The notes beneath the pieces are model-generated. The model worked only from the letters and a program-made list of their open reading frames with translations, ran no database searches and had not been told where the DNA came from. Shown here piece after piece: positions 18,044 to 27,595 of a stretch of DNA of 64,000 nucleotides. Made by a program: the position numbers and the translations under genes. The stretch is from Idiomarina fontislapidosi. GTDB lineage: Bacteria; Pseudomonadota; Gammaproteobacteria; Enterobacterales; Alteromonadaceae. The first letter of the stretch is position 1. Each line of letters begins with the position of its first letter. The stretch is from contig NZ_QJST01000005.1 of the NCBI RefSeq assembly GCF_003226255.1, positions 101,902 to 165,901 on the forward strand, given 5' to 3'.

Positions 18044-18353
18044 AAGCTTGTGAAGCCAGAGCAGGTTGAAAACGTGCTGTCTACTTTCACGAGAGAATGC
18101 TTTGTCGGCGGTCGTGCTGCCTATCAACTCGGCGACGGTATTTATTCAGTCGATGCCGGGGAAAACGATATTCGGGCTATCTATGACCAAGAAAATGCAG
18201 AAATAAAGTTCTTCTGCCGCTACCAACGGGATATGAACTTTTACGATAAGAAACTGATGGCTTTTGCCACCAAGCATGGCATTGATACGAAACCTTGCAC
18301 CGTCACATCTGAATAGTGAACAGCTACGACTTGTCTTGATGTGAGCAAAAAAC

Positions 18354-18377
18354 AAAGCCCCGCGAGTGCGGGGCTTT
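18354..18377 (-). terminator. Intrinsic terminator after Rhs immunity gene
   Basis: Perfect AAAGCCCCGC-GAGT-GCGGGGCTTT hairpin followed by T residues on the minus strand, 36 bases past the immunity gene stop. Confidence 0.9.
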
Positions 18378-18412
18378 GGATTCAAAGGCTGATAATGTCT
18401 ACCAACTGTTAT

Positions 18413-18790
18413 TTATTCATATTCAATAATTATGTCTTTTGGTGATATTTCTAGCTTTCCCCAATCACCGCTAAGCACATATTTTTCGTCGTCCGATTTA
18501 ATAAAAGTATCAATATTTCCAAAGTCTACTTCACCATTTATGTCAGTGGTTCTGTTTTCATTTCTTTTAATCCACCTGACAACTTTCGGCTCAGTGAACT
18601 TAATTTTACCTTTCCTGTAACAATAGTTCTCTTCGGAAGAGGGTTCAGAATAAAGTGGATGGTTTTCATTTAATACAAAATCCATGCTGAAAACGATCTC
18701 CCCTTCAAATTCGTCAATGCTGAGTACAAACGAATCTTCAAGGTATAAATTTTTTAGATCTGTCATTTCGTAATAATTTATTGTCATCAT
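18413..18790 (-). CDS. Putative immunity protein for the Rhs toxin tip
   Basis: Small acidic cytoplasmic protein of 125 residues, without signal peptide or membrane segment. It starts inside the end of the Rhs gene with a 4-base ATGA overlap, the normal arrangement for a toxin and its cognate immunity gene. Sequence features are the N-terminal INYYEMTDLKNLYLED, an ENHPLY segment, a CYRKGKIKF strand and a C-terminal SGDWGKLEIS. I recall similar small proteins next to Rhs toxins in other proteobacteria, but no function beyond neutralising the adjacent toxin is known to me. A strong terminator follows. Immunity is inferred from position and size. Confidence 0.7.
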   Translation of the reverse strand: MMTINYYEMTDLKNLYLEDSFVLSIDEFEGEIVFSMDFVLNENHPLYSEPSSEENYCYRKGKIKFTEPKVVRWIKRNENRTTDINGEVDFGNIDTFIKSDDEKYVLSGDWGKLEISPKDIIIEYE

Positions 18791-20138
18791 AAATCATTCC
18801 TAATAGGCGTGTGATTCTCAGGGCTTCTTCTTGTTACAGGTTCTCCAGCAGGGTTGACTCGCTGTCCACTTGAATCTTTTAATTCTACATGTGGTCCTCG
18901 ACTACCCGGCGCTCTCTCACTGCCGCCTTTTATGGTTACCCTAGCAGTTCCATTTTCATCAACCATTTTAAGTGGGCCATTCCCACTTTGGGTTGGCTTG
19001 AACCCAACTGATCCAGCTTTTGATTTTATATCACTAGCCTTTGTTGAGCCATCAGCCTTAATCATATTGCCGACTTGCTTTCCTCTCCCTATAGTTGACG
19101 CACGTCCTAATACGCCAGCAAGTGCAATATCTTCAGGGCCGGGAATTAATAGTGAAACAGCTCCAAGGCCTCCGGCGGCCTCAGCCATATTTTCCGCATT
19201 ATATTGCTGAGTATTAATTTCACCTGACGCTAGTCTTTGAACACGCAAGTCCAGTCGCTGACCAATTCTGGTAGCATCACGTCCGTCGGGATCAATATAC
19301 TTGTACGGATTATTATTCGCATAAGCATAACGGTTAAAGCTATGCACATCACGGAAGCCAATGGGATCGTTGCTGTAAAACCGCCCAATCACTGGATCAT
19401 AGTATCGTGCCTGCATATAAACTAAACCGGTATCGGCATCAAAACGGTGACCCGTGTATCCAACATCATCAACCGCGCCTTCGATACTCTCACCAAAAGG
19501 CTGGTAATGTTGCGTACCGCTGTCTTCCGGAATATAACCGTCTTTAGCAATCAGTTTATCGCCTAGGTAAACGTAATTAATACTACCCGCCTCGGTTTCA
19601 CGATAAACCAGAGTCCCATCTAATCGGTAAAAGCTGTATCGGTGGCTGCCGTTATTGGTTTCCATCACCCGCCGGCTATGCCCATCATAGCGGTAACGGA
19701 TGTCGCCGGACTGCACCAATTGATTAGCGTGGTTATAAGTGAATGTCCGTGTGCCGTTGTCAATCACATTACCGCGCGCGTCGTAAGTGAACGCATCGTA
19801 AGCCGGGCCAGCCCCCTCAACGGCAATTAACCGATTGGTTGAGTCACTGTAATGATAACTCAGCTCCCGATCTAAGAGCGACTGATCGTATGAACGAATA
19901 TTACCCAACCCATCATAAGTTAACTCCGAGGTGCCAACTCCGTTTCCACCTTTCACAAACAATAGCCGGTCTAAGCCGTCATAAGCCAGCTGGGTTAACG
20001 TAAAATCACTATTGAGATGGTCATGCTGATAAACAATATTAAGGTTGTCATCGTAGCCGAACTGGTAATCTAACGCCGTGACATTATCACCTGAGTCATT
20101 CAGGCGTGTAGGAACTTGCCTAGCGGTATCAAGTAATG
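18787..20138 (-). CDS. 5'-truncated Rhs protein with C-terminal toxin domain
   Basis: C-terminal remnant of an Rhs polymorphic toxin. YD repeats (LDYQFGYDDNLN, LTYDGLGNIRSYD) lead into the RHS core (YVYLGDKLIAKDG, GRFYSNDPIGFRD, RYAYANNNPYKYIDPDG). The last motif marks the usual self-cleavage site, after which about 160 variable residues form the toxin tip (RGPHVELKDSSG, EPVTRRSPENHTPI), possibly of the Ntox24-like group. The N-terminal secretion/shell part is absent: similarity stops at about 20138, beside a REP element. The first usable start in frame is TTG at 19962 without a visible ribosome-binding site, so expression is doubtful. The frame is the same as that of the upstream kinase gene, separated only by that gene's TAG. 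Confidence 0.75.
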
Positions 20139-20141
20139 AAA

Positions 20142-20164
20142 GTCGCGCAAAATGCGCGACCTAC
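20142..20164 (-). repeat. GTAG-type REP palindrome (copy 2), overlapping crbS stop
   Basis: On the minus strand: GTAG followed by GTCGCGC-ATTTT-GCGCGAC, a perfect 7-bp stem. The TAG of GTAG is the stop codon of the hybrid kinase gene. Same orientation and loop as the copy at 17932-17954. Confidence 0.8.
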
Positions 20165-23100
20165 CGCGAGGAGATGTATTTTAGCAGGGCTTTGAGGGCG
20201 GCGGGTTTGACTGGTTTGGGCATGAAGTGCAAGCCGCCTTGGCGCGCGTTGCGCTTTACGTGGTCGTCGCGCATAGCGGTGACCAGTGCACCAGGTAAGT
20301 CTCGTTGCCAAATGGTGCGGAGTTCATTCGCCAATTGAATGCCATCGTCGCCTCCGAGTTGGTAGTCAAGCAACATGCCGTCTAACGGCTCATTGCCGTG
20401 TGCGTAGGCAACAGCATCTGCATAGGAGCGACAGGTTATCGCACAGCAATTCCACTTCTCTAGCAGTGCGCTCACAGCACTGAGGTTATCCTTGTCATCG
20501 TCCACCACCAACAAACTGAGCTCCGCGGTTGGCGTTTGGTCAGTTTGCTCGGTGCGTTTAGCGACCACTTGCGTCGGGTGACCTAAGGGGATAGTCACTG
20601 AGAAACACGAACCTTTACCCTCAATCGAGCGGATCTGTGGCTCGCAACCGAGCTGTTCACTCATCCGCTGCGCGACACTCAGACCTAAGCCGACACCATC
20701 CACCGTTTGATTCTGTATCCGATAAAACGCGTCGAAAATTTTATTCTGTTGCTGCGCAGCGATGCCAGGGCCGGTATCCCATACCGCAATCTGTAAGTAG
20801 TCACCCCGCTTACGCACACCGAGTAATACTTTACCTTTGGGTGTGTACTTAATGGCATTCGATAAAAAGTTCTGCACAATACGGCGCAAATAGGTCGGAT
20901 CGGTGTACACCGGGCGATCCACATAAAACGCGCGGAACTCAAGTTGCCGCTGTTCCGCCAGAACGTGATACTCCTCAATCAAGGGTTTTAAAACACTGCT
21001 TAACATCACATGTTTAAACTGCGGCTTAAGTGCCCCTTGGTCCATTTTGGCGATCGAGAGCAGCGTCGATAACAAGTGTTCGGTAGAGCCCAGTGCCGTA
21101 TCTAACTTACCCAATAACCCCTGATTGCGCTCTGATAACTCATGTTCGTTAACTGCCGACAAATACAATCGCGCCGCATTGAGTGGCTGCAAAATGTCAT
21201 GACTGGCAAGTGCTAAAAATCGTGTTTTTGATGCGTTCGCCGCCTCAGCTTCGGCTTTTGCCTTTTTCAACTCCTTCTCAACTTCACGGCGTCTATCAAT
21301 CTCAGCAGTGAGCTCTTGGTTTATCTCGCGGATCTCTTGAGTCCGCGTATCCACGCGTTGCTCAAGGTCGATATTGGCGTCTTCAAGCGCCTGCTGAGTT
21401 TCTACGTGCTCGGTAATATCGGTGAAACTGGTTACGAAGCCGCCACTCGGTAATGGGTTACCCACCATTTCAATAACGCGACCATCGGCACGACGTCGAA
21501 TAAATCGGTGCGCCGAACCCATTTGCATGTAGCGTAAGCGTTTACTTACTAACTCCTCAACCTCACCGGGACCACACTCGCCTCGCTCGGCGTTATAACG
21601 AATTAATGTCGCTATCGGTTGGCCCGGTCTCACCATACCTTCTGGATAGTCGAATAGGTCGGTATAGCGTTTATTCCACGCGACCAGGCGCAACTCGGAG
21701 TCAACCACGCTGATACCTTGCGCCAAGTTCTCTAGCGAACTAAACAAAATCGACTGCTGGGTTTGAAGCGCTTGCGTAGTGTCATCAAAGAAATGAACGA
21801 CTTCCTCAAGATTGAGTTGCCTATCCCGCAGTGCCGCCTCGACCAAAGAACGCGCCGTAGCAGACCCTAAAACGCCGGCGATAGCACGCTCAACATAATT
21901 AATTAAACTTTGGTCCGCCACGGCTTCAGCGCGCAAGGACACCGATTCATTAGGTGCCTGATAGTAACGCATGAGTTGTTGCGCGCGCTCGGCTCCCAAA
22001 AAGGTCTTAAGCAGCAGCAACATATCAGCGTTGGTGGCTGATTGATTTTTATGCAGTGGACTGTCGGGTAACGACGCCCGTGGTTTGACGAATGCAGTGG
22101 CTTGGATACGATCGACCAATCGCGGACGCGCCAGCAGCGAGAAGGCAACGTAGGCGAAGCTGTTCATTAGTAATGATATCACCGTGCCACGCGTGATGAT
22201 CTCAACGTCGGAGAGCAACGCATCGCTATACAGCGGTATCAATACGCTCACTATCCAGCCAATTGAGCCGGCAGCGAGCCCCGCGTAGACACCTCGGGCA
22301 TGACCACGCCGCCAATACAGTGCCCCAATAAGCGTGGGCAACAGCTGTAAGACTAAGGAAAAAGCGAGTAAGCCAATACTCACCAAGTTTGTGCGTGCCG
22401 CCCAAAAGTAGTAGCACAGAAACGCCAGTGCCATCGTGACGCCAATGGCCACGCGCCGAAACAGTAGCAAACTGCGATCATATTCGCGCCGTCGCTCACG
22501 CAAGGGTAACCGCGATTCGCGCTGCAATAAGATAGGCATAATGACATCGTTGGTAATCATCGTACTGAGCGTCACCGATGCAATAATCACCATGGCCGTA
22601 GCGGCCGAAATACCGCCAATAAATATAATCAGCGAGAGCCAAAGCTGGTCTTTTAATAGTGGAAGTTGCAACGCAAACGTGGAGCCATCTTGATAGTTGG
22701 GCAGTAGTAAACTGCCTGCCAACGCGATGGGCACTATCGCCAACGCGGTGAGCCCCAAGTAAACAGGAAAGCCCCAGCGCGCGGTGCCCAAGTGTTTTAT
22801 ATCCACGTTATCAACGACCGCCACATGGAACTGACGCGGCAAACATAAAATCGCCCCAGCCGCCATAAAGGTCTGTACGATAAACTCAAAGGAGCCAAAA
22901 CTTGCCAGGCTCCAGTGTGGACTCACAGTCGATGAAAACGTTTGCGTCCAATCAAAACTCGGCTGTTCGCTAAGCAAGTGCCACGCAAATATACCCGCGG
23001 CTGTCAGCGCGGTCAGTTTTATCATCGACTCAACGGCTATCGCTAACATCATTCCGCTGCGGTACTCTGTCACCTCGACATGACGTGTACCAAATAACAT

Positions 23101-23607
23101 CGCAAACAATGCCATCAAAGCCGCTGCTCCAAGCTCTTTTAACGAGAACTGACTGGTGATGGAGTCACTCTCAGTCAGTACCGCAAAGCTCAAGCCCACC
23201 GCTTTGAGCTGTAATGCGATATAAGGCACAATCGCGAGCGCGGCAATCGAGGTGACCACCACCGCTAAACGCCGTTTTTTGCCATACCGTGAAGAGATGA
23301 AATCGGCTATCGAGGTAATATTCTGCTGTTTACTCACCGAAACAAGCTTTTTCAGGACGCGGATCCCAAAGGTAAACAACAAAATTGGACCTAATAGAAT
23401 AGGAAGGAATGCCCAGCCATCCACAGCGGCGTTGCCTACTGCACCGTAATAGGTCCAGCTAGTGCAATAAATGGCAAGGGACATCGCGTAGACAAACGGA
23501 CGGTGACTCAGCTTATTCGCCCATGAATCTTTTTTATCACCCCAACTCGCAATGGCGAATAGAAACACAACATAAAGTAGTGAGGCCAGTACGAGTATCC
23601 AAGTCAT
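20161..23607 (-). CDS. crbS: CrbS-like hybrid histidine kinase with SLC5 symporter domain
   Basis: Inner-membrane sensor of 1148 residues. Residues 1 to about 480 form a sodium:solute-symporter (SLC5/PutP-like) domain with about 13 helices (DFISSRYGKKRR marks its cytoplasmic loop). A PAS domain follows at about 615-730 (SLENLAQGISVVD, ITEHVE), then a coiled coil, HisKA with the phosphoacceptor in LASHDILQPL, HATPase_c (NAIKYTPKGK, DTGPGI, GVGLGLSV) and a receiver domain at about 1030-1145 (VVDDDKD, DGMLLDYQLGG). This is the plan of CrbS, which with CrbR switches on acs during acetate use in Vibrio and relatives. It is followed upstream by the LuxR-type regulator and acs. Its last codons and stop lie in a REP element. 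Confidence 0.92.
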   Translation of the reverse strand: MTWILVLASLLYVVFLFAIASWGDKKDSWANKLSHRPFVYAMSLAIYCTSWTYYGAVGNAAVDGWAFLPILLGPILLFTFGIRVLKKLVSVSKQQNITSIADFISSRYGKKRRLAVVVTSIAALAIVPYIALQLKAVGLSFAVLTESDSITSQFSLKELGAAALMALFAMLFGTRHVEVTEYRSGMMLAIAVESMIKLTALTAAGIFAWHLLSEQPSFDWTQTFSSTVSPHWSLASFGSFEFIVQTFMAAGAILCLPRQFHVAVVDNVDIKHLGTARWGFPVYLGLTALAIVPIALAGSLLLPNYQDGSTFALQLPLLKDQLWLSLIIFIGGISAATAMVIIASVTLSTMITNDVIMPILLQRESRLPLRERRREYDRSLLLFRRVAIGVTMALAFLCYYFWAARTNLVSIGLLAFSLVLQLLPTLIGALYWRRGHARGVYAGLAAGSIGWIVSVLIPLYSDALLSDVEIITRGTVISLLMNSFAYVAFSLLARPRLVDRIQATAFVKPRASLPDSPLHKNQSATNADMLLLLKTFLGAERAQQLMRYYQAPNESVSLRAEAVADQSLINYVERAIAGVLGSATARSLVEAALRDRQLNLEEVVHFFDDTTQALQTQQSILFSSLENLAQGISVVDSELRLVAWNKRYTDLFDYPEGMVRPGQPIATLIRYNAERGECGPGEVEELVSKRLRYMQMGSAHRFIRRRADGRVIEMVGNPLPSGGFVTSFTDITEHVETQQALEDANIDLEQRVDTRTQEIREINQELTAEIDRRREVEKELKKAKAEAEAANASKTRFLALASHDILQPLNAARLYLSAVNEHELSERNQGLLGKLDTALGSTEHLLSTLLSIAKMDQGALKPQFKHVMLSSVLKPLIEEYHVLAEQRQLEFRAFYVDRPVYTDPTYLRRIVQNFLSNAIKYTPKGKVLLGVRKRGDYLQIAVWDTGPGIAAQQQNKIFDAFYRIQNQTVDGVGLGLSVAQRMSEQLGCEPQIRSIEGKGSCFSVTIPLGHPTQVVAKRTEQTDQTPTAELSLLVVDDDKDNLSAVSALLEKWNCCAITCRSYADAVAYAHGNEPLDGMLLDYQLGGDDGIQLANELRTIWQRDLPGALVTAMRDDHVKRNARQGGLHFMPKPVKPAALKALLKYISSR

Positions 23608-23658
23608 GGGTGAGTCCTCTGTAATTGCATCGTGGTTTTCTCGCGCATGGTGCGCAGT

Positions 23659-24291
23659 CTACAATTGCAAACGCTCCGCGACGAGGACGGCTTGTGTGCG
23701 GCTATAAACCCCAAGCTTACGAAAAATAGCAGTGATATGCGCCTTGACCGTCGCTTCGGTGATATTTAACTGATACGCAATCTGTTTATTAAGAAGACCT
23801 TCGTGCAGAAAGTGCAGCACGCGGTACTGTTGGGGTGTTAATTCAGAGACCTTACGCGCCAGCTCTTGATCCTCGTTCGAAATACCATCGAGTCGGTCAC
23901 GATTATCTTTTGGTACCCAGGTATCGCCATCGAGGATGGTACTAATCGCTTCGGCTATTTGCGCTGAAGGCAGGGATTTAGGAATGAAGCCGAGCGCACC
24001 AAAGCCGATGCATTTAGCGACAATCGAGGCGTCTTCGGAGCCTGAAATAATGGCAACGGGAAGCATAGGATAGTCTTCCCGCACCCGAATAAGACCATAC
24101 AGGTCGCCACTACCCGGCATATGCAAATCCAATAGCAAGAGATCCACATCATCGTCTTCGTTGAGCGCTGCCAGCGTTGAATCCAAGTCTTCAGCTTCGC
24201 GCAGTGTCAACTCTTCGAAATGATTCGCGAGCGCGCCTTGCAGCGCCTCGCGAAACAATGGGTGATCATCTGCTATGAGGAATTTTGCCAT
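23659..24291 (-). CDS. crbR: CrbR-like LuxR-family response regulator
   Basis: Cytoplasmic NarL/FixJ-type regulator of 210 residues. The receiver domain has the acidic pair D8-D9, the phosphorylation site D55 in LLLLDLHMPG, and the conserved lysine in FIPKSL. A LuxR-type helix-turn-helix occupies about 140-205 (LTPQQYRVLHFL, NKQIAYQLNITEATVKAHI). It is 12 bases downstream of acs and 51 bases upstream of the hybrid kinase, matching CrbR, which activates acs. Its probable targets here are acs and the symporter operon, which share an inverted repeat. The pairing is established for the family; direct binding sites in this genome are inferred. Confidence 0.92.
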   Translation of the reverse strand: MAKFLIADDHPLFREALQGALANHFEELTLREAEDLDSTLAALNEDDDVDLLLLDLHMPGSGDLYGLIRVREDYPMLPVAIISGSEDASIVAKCIGFGALGFIPKSLPSAQIAEAISTILDGDTWVPKDNRDRLDGISNEDQELARKVSELTPQQYRVLHFLHEGLLNKQIAYQLNITEATVKAHITAIFRKLGVYSRTQAVLVAERLQL

Positions 24292-24303
24292 GAGCCCTTT
24301 AGG

Positions 24304-26244
24304 TTATTGATTCTTGCGATGTTCTATCAAAGAATCTACCACACTTGGATCGGCAAGCGTAGAGGTATCCCCTAAATTATCGAACTCATTGGCTGCAATC
24401 TTACGCAAAATACGACGCATAATTTTACCTGAACGTGTCTTAGGTAGACCTTTTGTCCAATGTAAGATATCCGGCGTAGCAATCGGACTTAACTCTGAAC
24501 GCACCCAATTGCGCACTTCTTTAGTCAGCTCATCAGTGACTTCAACACCATCCACTGGCGTAATGTACACATAAATGCCCTGCCCTTTGATATCGTGAGG
24601 GAAGCCTACCACGGCCGCTTCGGCGACGGCGCTGTGCGCGACCAAGGCGCTTTCGATTTCAGCGGTACCTAAACGGTGACCCGAAACGTTCAAGACATCA
24701 TCGACGCGTCCGGTAATCCAGTAATAGCCATCTGCATCGCGTTTGGCACCATCACCGGTAAAATAGACATTTTTGTAGGTCGAGAAATAGGTCTGTTCAA
24801 AACGCTCGTGATCGCCCCACAGGGTGCGCATTTGGCCTGGCCACGAGTCTTCGATGATTAACCCGCCTTCTGCTTCGCCTTCTTGTTTATTGCCCTCGCC
24901 ATCAACCAAAGCCGGTGTTACGCCAAAGAATGGACGTGTCGCTGAGCCTGGTTTCAAATCCGTAGCGCCAGGTAGCGGCGTGATCATGATGCCACCGGTC
25001 TCGGTTTGCCACCATGTATCCATAATCGGACACTCACCGTTACCAATACGCTTATGATACCATTCCCACGCTTCTGGGTTGATAGGCTCACCAACGCTAC
25101 CTAGCACACGCAGCGATTTACGCGTTGACGTTTTCGCGGCTTCATCGCCTTTCGCCATGAGCGCACGAATCGCCGTTGGCGCAGTGTAAAGAATCGATAC
25201 CTGATGTTTATCGACGATCTCACCAATGCGACCCACACCTGGGTATGTCGGTACCCCTTCGAACATCAACGAGGTTGCACCGTTAGCAAAAGGACCATAA
25301 ACAATGTACGAGTGACCGGTAATCCAGCCGACGTCTGCCGCACACCAATAAATATCGTCGTCGTGACAATCAAATACATATTCGTGTGTCATGGACGCCC
25401 ACACCATGTAGCCGCCCGTGGTGTGCACCACGCCTTTCGGTTTGCCGGTCGAGCCTGATGTATAAAGAATAAAGAGCGGGTCTTCGGCATCCATCACTTC
25501 TGGCTGACACTCTTCACTGACATCCGCAATGAGTTCATGCCACCATACATCGCGACCATCTGTCCAATTCACTGAACCTTCTGTAACACGGCTCACGACA
25601 ACATGTTCCAGTGTCGGACAGGCGTCACCTTCAAGCGCCGCATCAACGTTTTTCTTCAAACCAATGGTACTACCACCGCGACGTCCCTCATCGGCGGTGA
25701 TAATCACTTTCGCGCCACAGTCGTTGATTCGATCAGCAATGGCATTCGGGGAGAAGCCACCAAAGATAACCGAATGCACCGCACCGATCCGCGCGCACGC
25801 TAGCATGGCATATGCCGCCTCAGGCACCATGGGCATATAAATCGCCACGCGGTCCCCTTTGCCAACGCCCAGCTTCTTCAATCCATTAGCGAAGCGTGAA
25901 ACTTCTTTATGCATCTCGCGATAAGTAATGTGCTTATCGACACTTGGGTCGTCACCTTCCCAAATGATCGCCGTTTTGTCGGCTTTATCCGCTAAGTGTC
26001 GGTCGATACAGTTGTAACATGCGTTCAATGTACCATCTTGATACCATTTGATATCAACGTTACCTGGGCTAAAAGAGGTGTTTTTTACCTTGGTGTATGG
26101 AGTAAACCACGTGATTCGTTTACCCTGTTCACGCCAGAAACCCTCTGGGTCTTTAATCGACGCTTGATACATTTCCAAATAATCGTCGTTTGTAATTTTC
26201 GCAGTGTTTTTAATATGTTCTGGAACTTTGTACAGTTGCGACAT
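24304..26244 (-). CDS. acs: Acetyl-CoA synthetase
   Basis: AMP-forming acetate:CoA ligase, cytoplasmic, 646 residues: acetate + ATP + CoA gives acetyl-CoA + AMP + PPi. The start at 26244 ([11 protein letters not shown]) is chosen over an in-frame TTG 24 bases upstream because a strong AGGAGG lies between them. The adenylate-forming core motif [11 protein letters not shown], the acyl-pocket tryptophan region [10 protein letters not shown], and the C-terminal catalytic lysine region [13 protein letters not shown] (target of regulatory acetylation in the family) are all present. Length matches the family. It is the first gene of acs-crbR-crbS on the minus strand and diverges from a porin gene. 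Confidence 0.96.
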   Translation of the reverse strand: MSQLYKVPEHIKNTAKITNDDYLEMYQASIKDPEGFWREQGKRITWFTPYTKVKNTSFSPGNVDIKWYQDGTLNACYNCIDRHLADKADKTAIIWEGDDPSVDKHITYREMHKEVSRFANGLKKLGVGKGDRVAIYMPMVPEAAYAMLACARIGAVHSVIFGGFSPNAIADRINDCGAKVIITADEGRRGGSTIGLKKNVDAALEGDACPTLEHVVVSRVTEGSVNWTDGRDVWWHELIADVSEECQPEVMDAEDPLFILYTSGSTGKPKGVVHTTGGYMVWASMTHEYVFDCHDDDIYWCAADVGWITGHSYIVYGPFANGATSLMFEGVPTYPGVGRIGEIVDKHQVSILYTAPTAIRALMAKGDEAAKTSTRKSLRVLGSVGEPINPEAWEWYHKRIGNGECPIMDTWWQTETGGIMITPLPGATDLKPGSATRPFFGVTPALVDGEGNKQEGEAEGGLIIEDSWPGQMRTLWGDHERFEQTYFSTYKNVYFTGDGAKRDADGYYWITGRVDDVLNVSGHRLGTAEIESALVAHSAVAEAAVVGFPHDIKGQGIYVYITPVDGVEVTDELTKEVRNWVRSELSPIATPDILHWTKGLPKTRSGKIMRRILRKIAANEFDNLGDTSTLADPSVVDSLIEHRKNQ

Positions 26245-26402
26245 TACCTCTTCCTCCTTTATTCGCAAGATGGTAACTGTTTTACGTACTACACTTTATT
26301 AACACTATTAGACCATAGTCTAGATTGCTAAAAACTGACCAATTACCGAGAATTACTGGCGTGAATAATACAATAACGACGGCTTTCACACGGGAGAACA
26401 CC
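26245..26402. promoter_or_regulatory. Divergent promoter region acs/porin
   Basis: Shared 158-base region driving acs leftward and the DcaP-like porin rightward. It contains the inverted repeat at 26309-26322 and the strong AGGAGG of acs. Confidence 0.5.
26309..26322. promoter_or_regulatory. Candidate CrbR-type operator upstream of acs
   Basis: TAGAC-CATA-GTCTA inverted repeat centred about 71 bases upstream of the acs start. Its core GACCATAGTC differs at one base from the repeat upstream of the symporter operon (16608-16617). A role as CrbR site is inferred from shared context. Confidence 0.45.
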
Positions 26403-27578
26403 ATGGCAAAAGCACGCTCTACACAATCTATTGCATTATCTGCGGCTATCGCGGCGGCACTAGGTACCGCCTCAATCAGCGCACAAGCAGCAGACACTGA
26501 CGTATCTTTTGGTGGATACGTAAAACTCGACTTAATGGTTTCTGACTACACAGATGGTCAAGCGCCAGCGAGTGGCAGCATTGCGCGCCAACAGTATATT
26601 CCAAGCCTGACGCCAGTCGGCGGCAATGGCGATGATATGGTGACTGATTTCAGTGCACGTGAATCACGTTTTTTCCTAAGTACTGAAACAGAACTTGATA
26701 ACGGTGAAGTACTGACAGGTCATGTTGAGATGGATTTCCAGCTGACACCTGACGGTGACCAGCGCATCTCAAACTCGTACAACCCACGTTTGCGTCACGC
26801 ATTCATCAAGTATAAAAACTGGACCTTTGGTCAGACTTGGTCAAACTTCCAAGACTTAAACATCTTGGGTGAATCCGTTGACTTCATCGGTGTCACCGAC
26901 GGTATCGTGTTTAACCGTCAAGCACAGATCCGCTATACCTCTGGCGGCTTCAGCATGTCAATTGAGAACCCAGAAACAACCGTCACCGATACATTAGCAA
27001 ACGGTAATGGTCGTATTGTTTCTAGCGATGGTTTCGTACCAGATATCACCTTTAAATACACTGGCAAAAGTGACAACCTCACTTGGCAGGCATCAACATT
27101 ACTTCGTCAGTTAACTTACGACGTCAATGGTGATGGCGATGATGAAACTGAGTTTGGTTATGGTGTGAGCTTTGGTGCGAAATACAGCTTTGGCATGGAC
27201 GATATTCGCGCATCAATCACCACGGGGTCAGGTGTAGGTCGTTACCTCGCGCTTAACCAGTGGAACGGTGCGGTAATCGATGCCAACGGTGACTTAGAAG
27301 CGATCGACTCAACCGGTATCTCGTTTGCGTACCGCCATTTCTGGACAGACAAGATCCGCTCTAACGTGATTTACTCACGTGGCTGGGCCGATAATCCAGA
27401 AACCCTTGTCGGTGGCAGTGCGACAGAATTCTCGCAACGCTTGGCGTTTAACGTGATGTACAGCGCAGCGTCTAACCTGACCTTTGGTGCTGAAATCTCG
27501 AAAGCACAGCGTGAAACCGAAGCAGGTATTGATGGCGACTTAAACCGCGTTCAATTTATGGCTAAGTACGCATTCTAA
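26403..27578 (+). CDS. DcaP-like outer-membrane porin
   Basis: Outer-membrane porin of 391 residues. The ATG at 26403 is preferred to one 78 bases upstream because GGGAGA precedes it and it begins the signal peptide (residues 1 to about 29, ending SAQA). The mature N-terminus DVSFGGYVKLDLM is typical of the DcaP trimeric porin family, followed by alternating beta strands and a final phenylalanine (AKYAF). DcaP porins pass small carboxylic acids and related solutes, which fits its divergence from acs and the shared control region. The substrate is inferred. A good terminator follows. Confidence 0.88.
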   Translation: MAKARSTQSIALSAAIAAALGTASISAQAADTDVSFGGYVKLDLMVSDYTDGQAPASGSIARQQYIPSLTPVGGNGDDMVTDFSARESRFFLSTETELDNGEVLTGHVEMDFQLTPDGDQRISNSYNPRLRHAFIKYKNWTFGQTWSNFQDLNILGESVDFIGVTDGIVFNRQAQIRYTSGGFSMSIENPETTVTDTLANGNGRIVSSDGFVPDITFKYTGKSDNLTWQASTLLRQLTYDVNGDGDDETEFGYGVSFGAKYSFGMDDIRASITTGSGVGRYLALNQWNGAVIDANGDLEAIDSTGISFAYRHFWTDKIRSNVIYSRGWADNPETLVGGSATEFSQRLAFNVMYSAASNLTFGAEISKAQRETEAGIDGDLNRVQFMAKYAF

Positions 27579-27595
27579 GCGCTTTGCCTCATAAT

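Larger units (their letters stand above)
17645..18316 (+). pseudogene. Disrupted small secreted-protein gene
   Basis: An ATG at 17645 begins a signal peptide (MRNFILVGLIIAFSQQAIA) but the frame meets TGA after 42 codons (SVKGD then stop). The same frame continues with protein-like sequence (AFYFSSNDTVEFYDS) as far as about 17930. There a GTAG-type REP element and a roughly 90-base fragment of an Rhs YD-repeat gene in reverse orientation interrupt it and bring in further stops. From about 18041 the same frame resumes (VKPEQVENVLSTF, ending KPCTVTSE at 18316). Because both halves share frame and strand, the simplest reading is one gene broken by a nonsense change and an insertion. The 3' half could be translated from GTG at 18050, without a clear ribosome-binding site. 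No family recognised. Confidence 0.55.

Noticed and set aside
17875..18090. A separate 71-codon minus-strand gene
   Set aside because: It is a YD-repeat fragment fused to non-Rhs sequence on both sides of an insertion; no ribosome-binding site.
20161..20978. Small frames within the receiver and ATPase parts of the CrbS-like gene
   Set aside because: All overlap a complete kinase with intact motifs.
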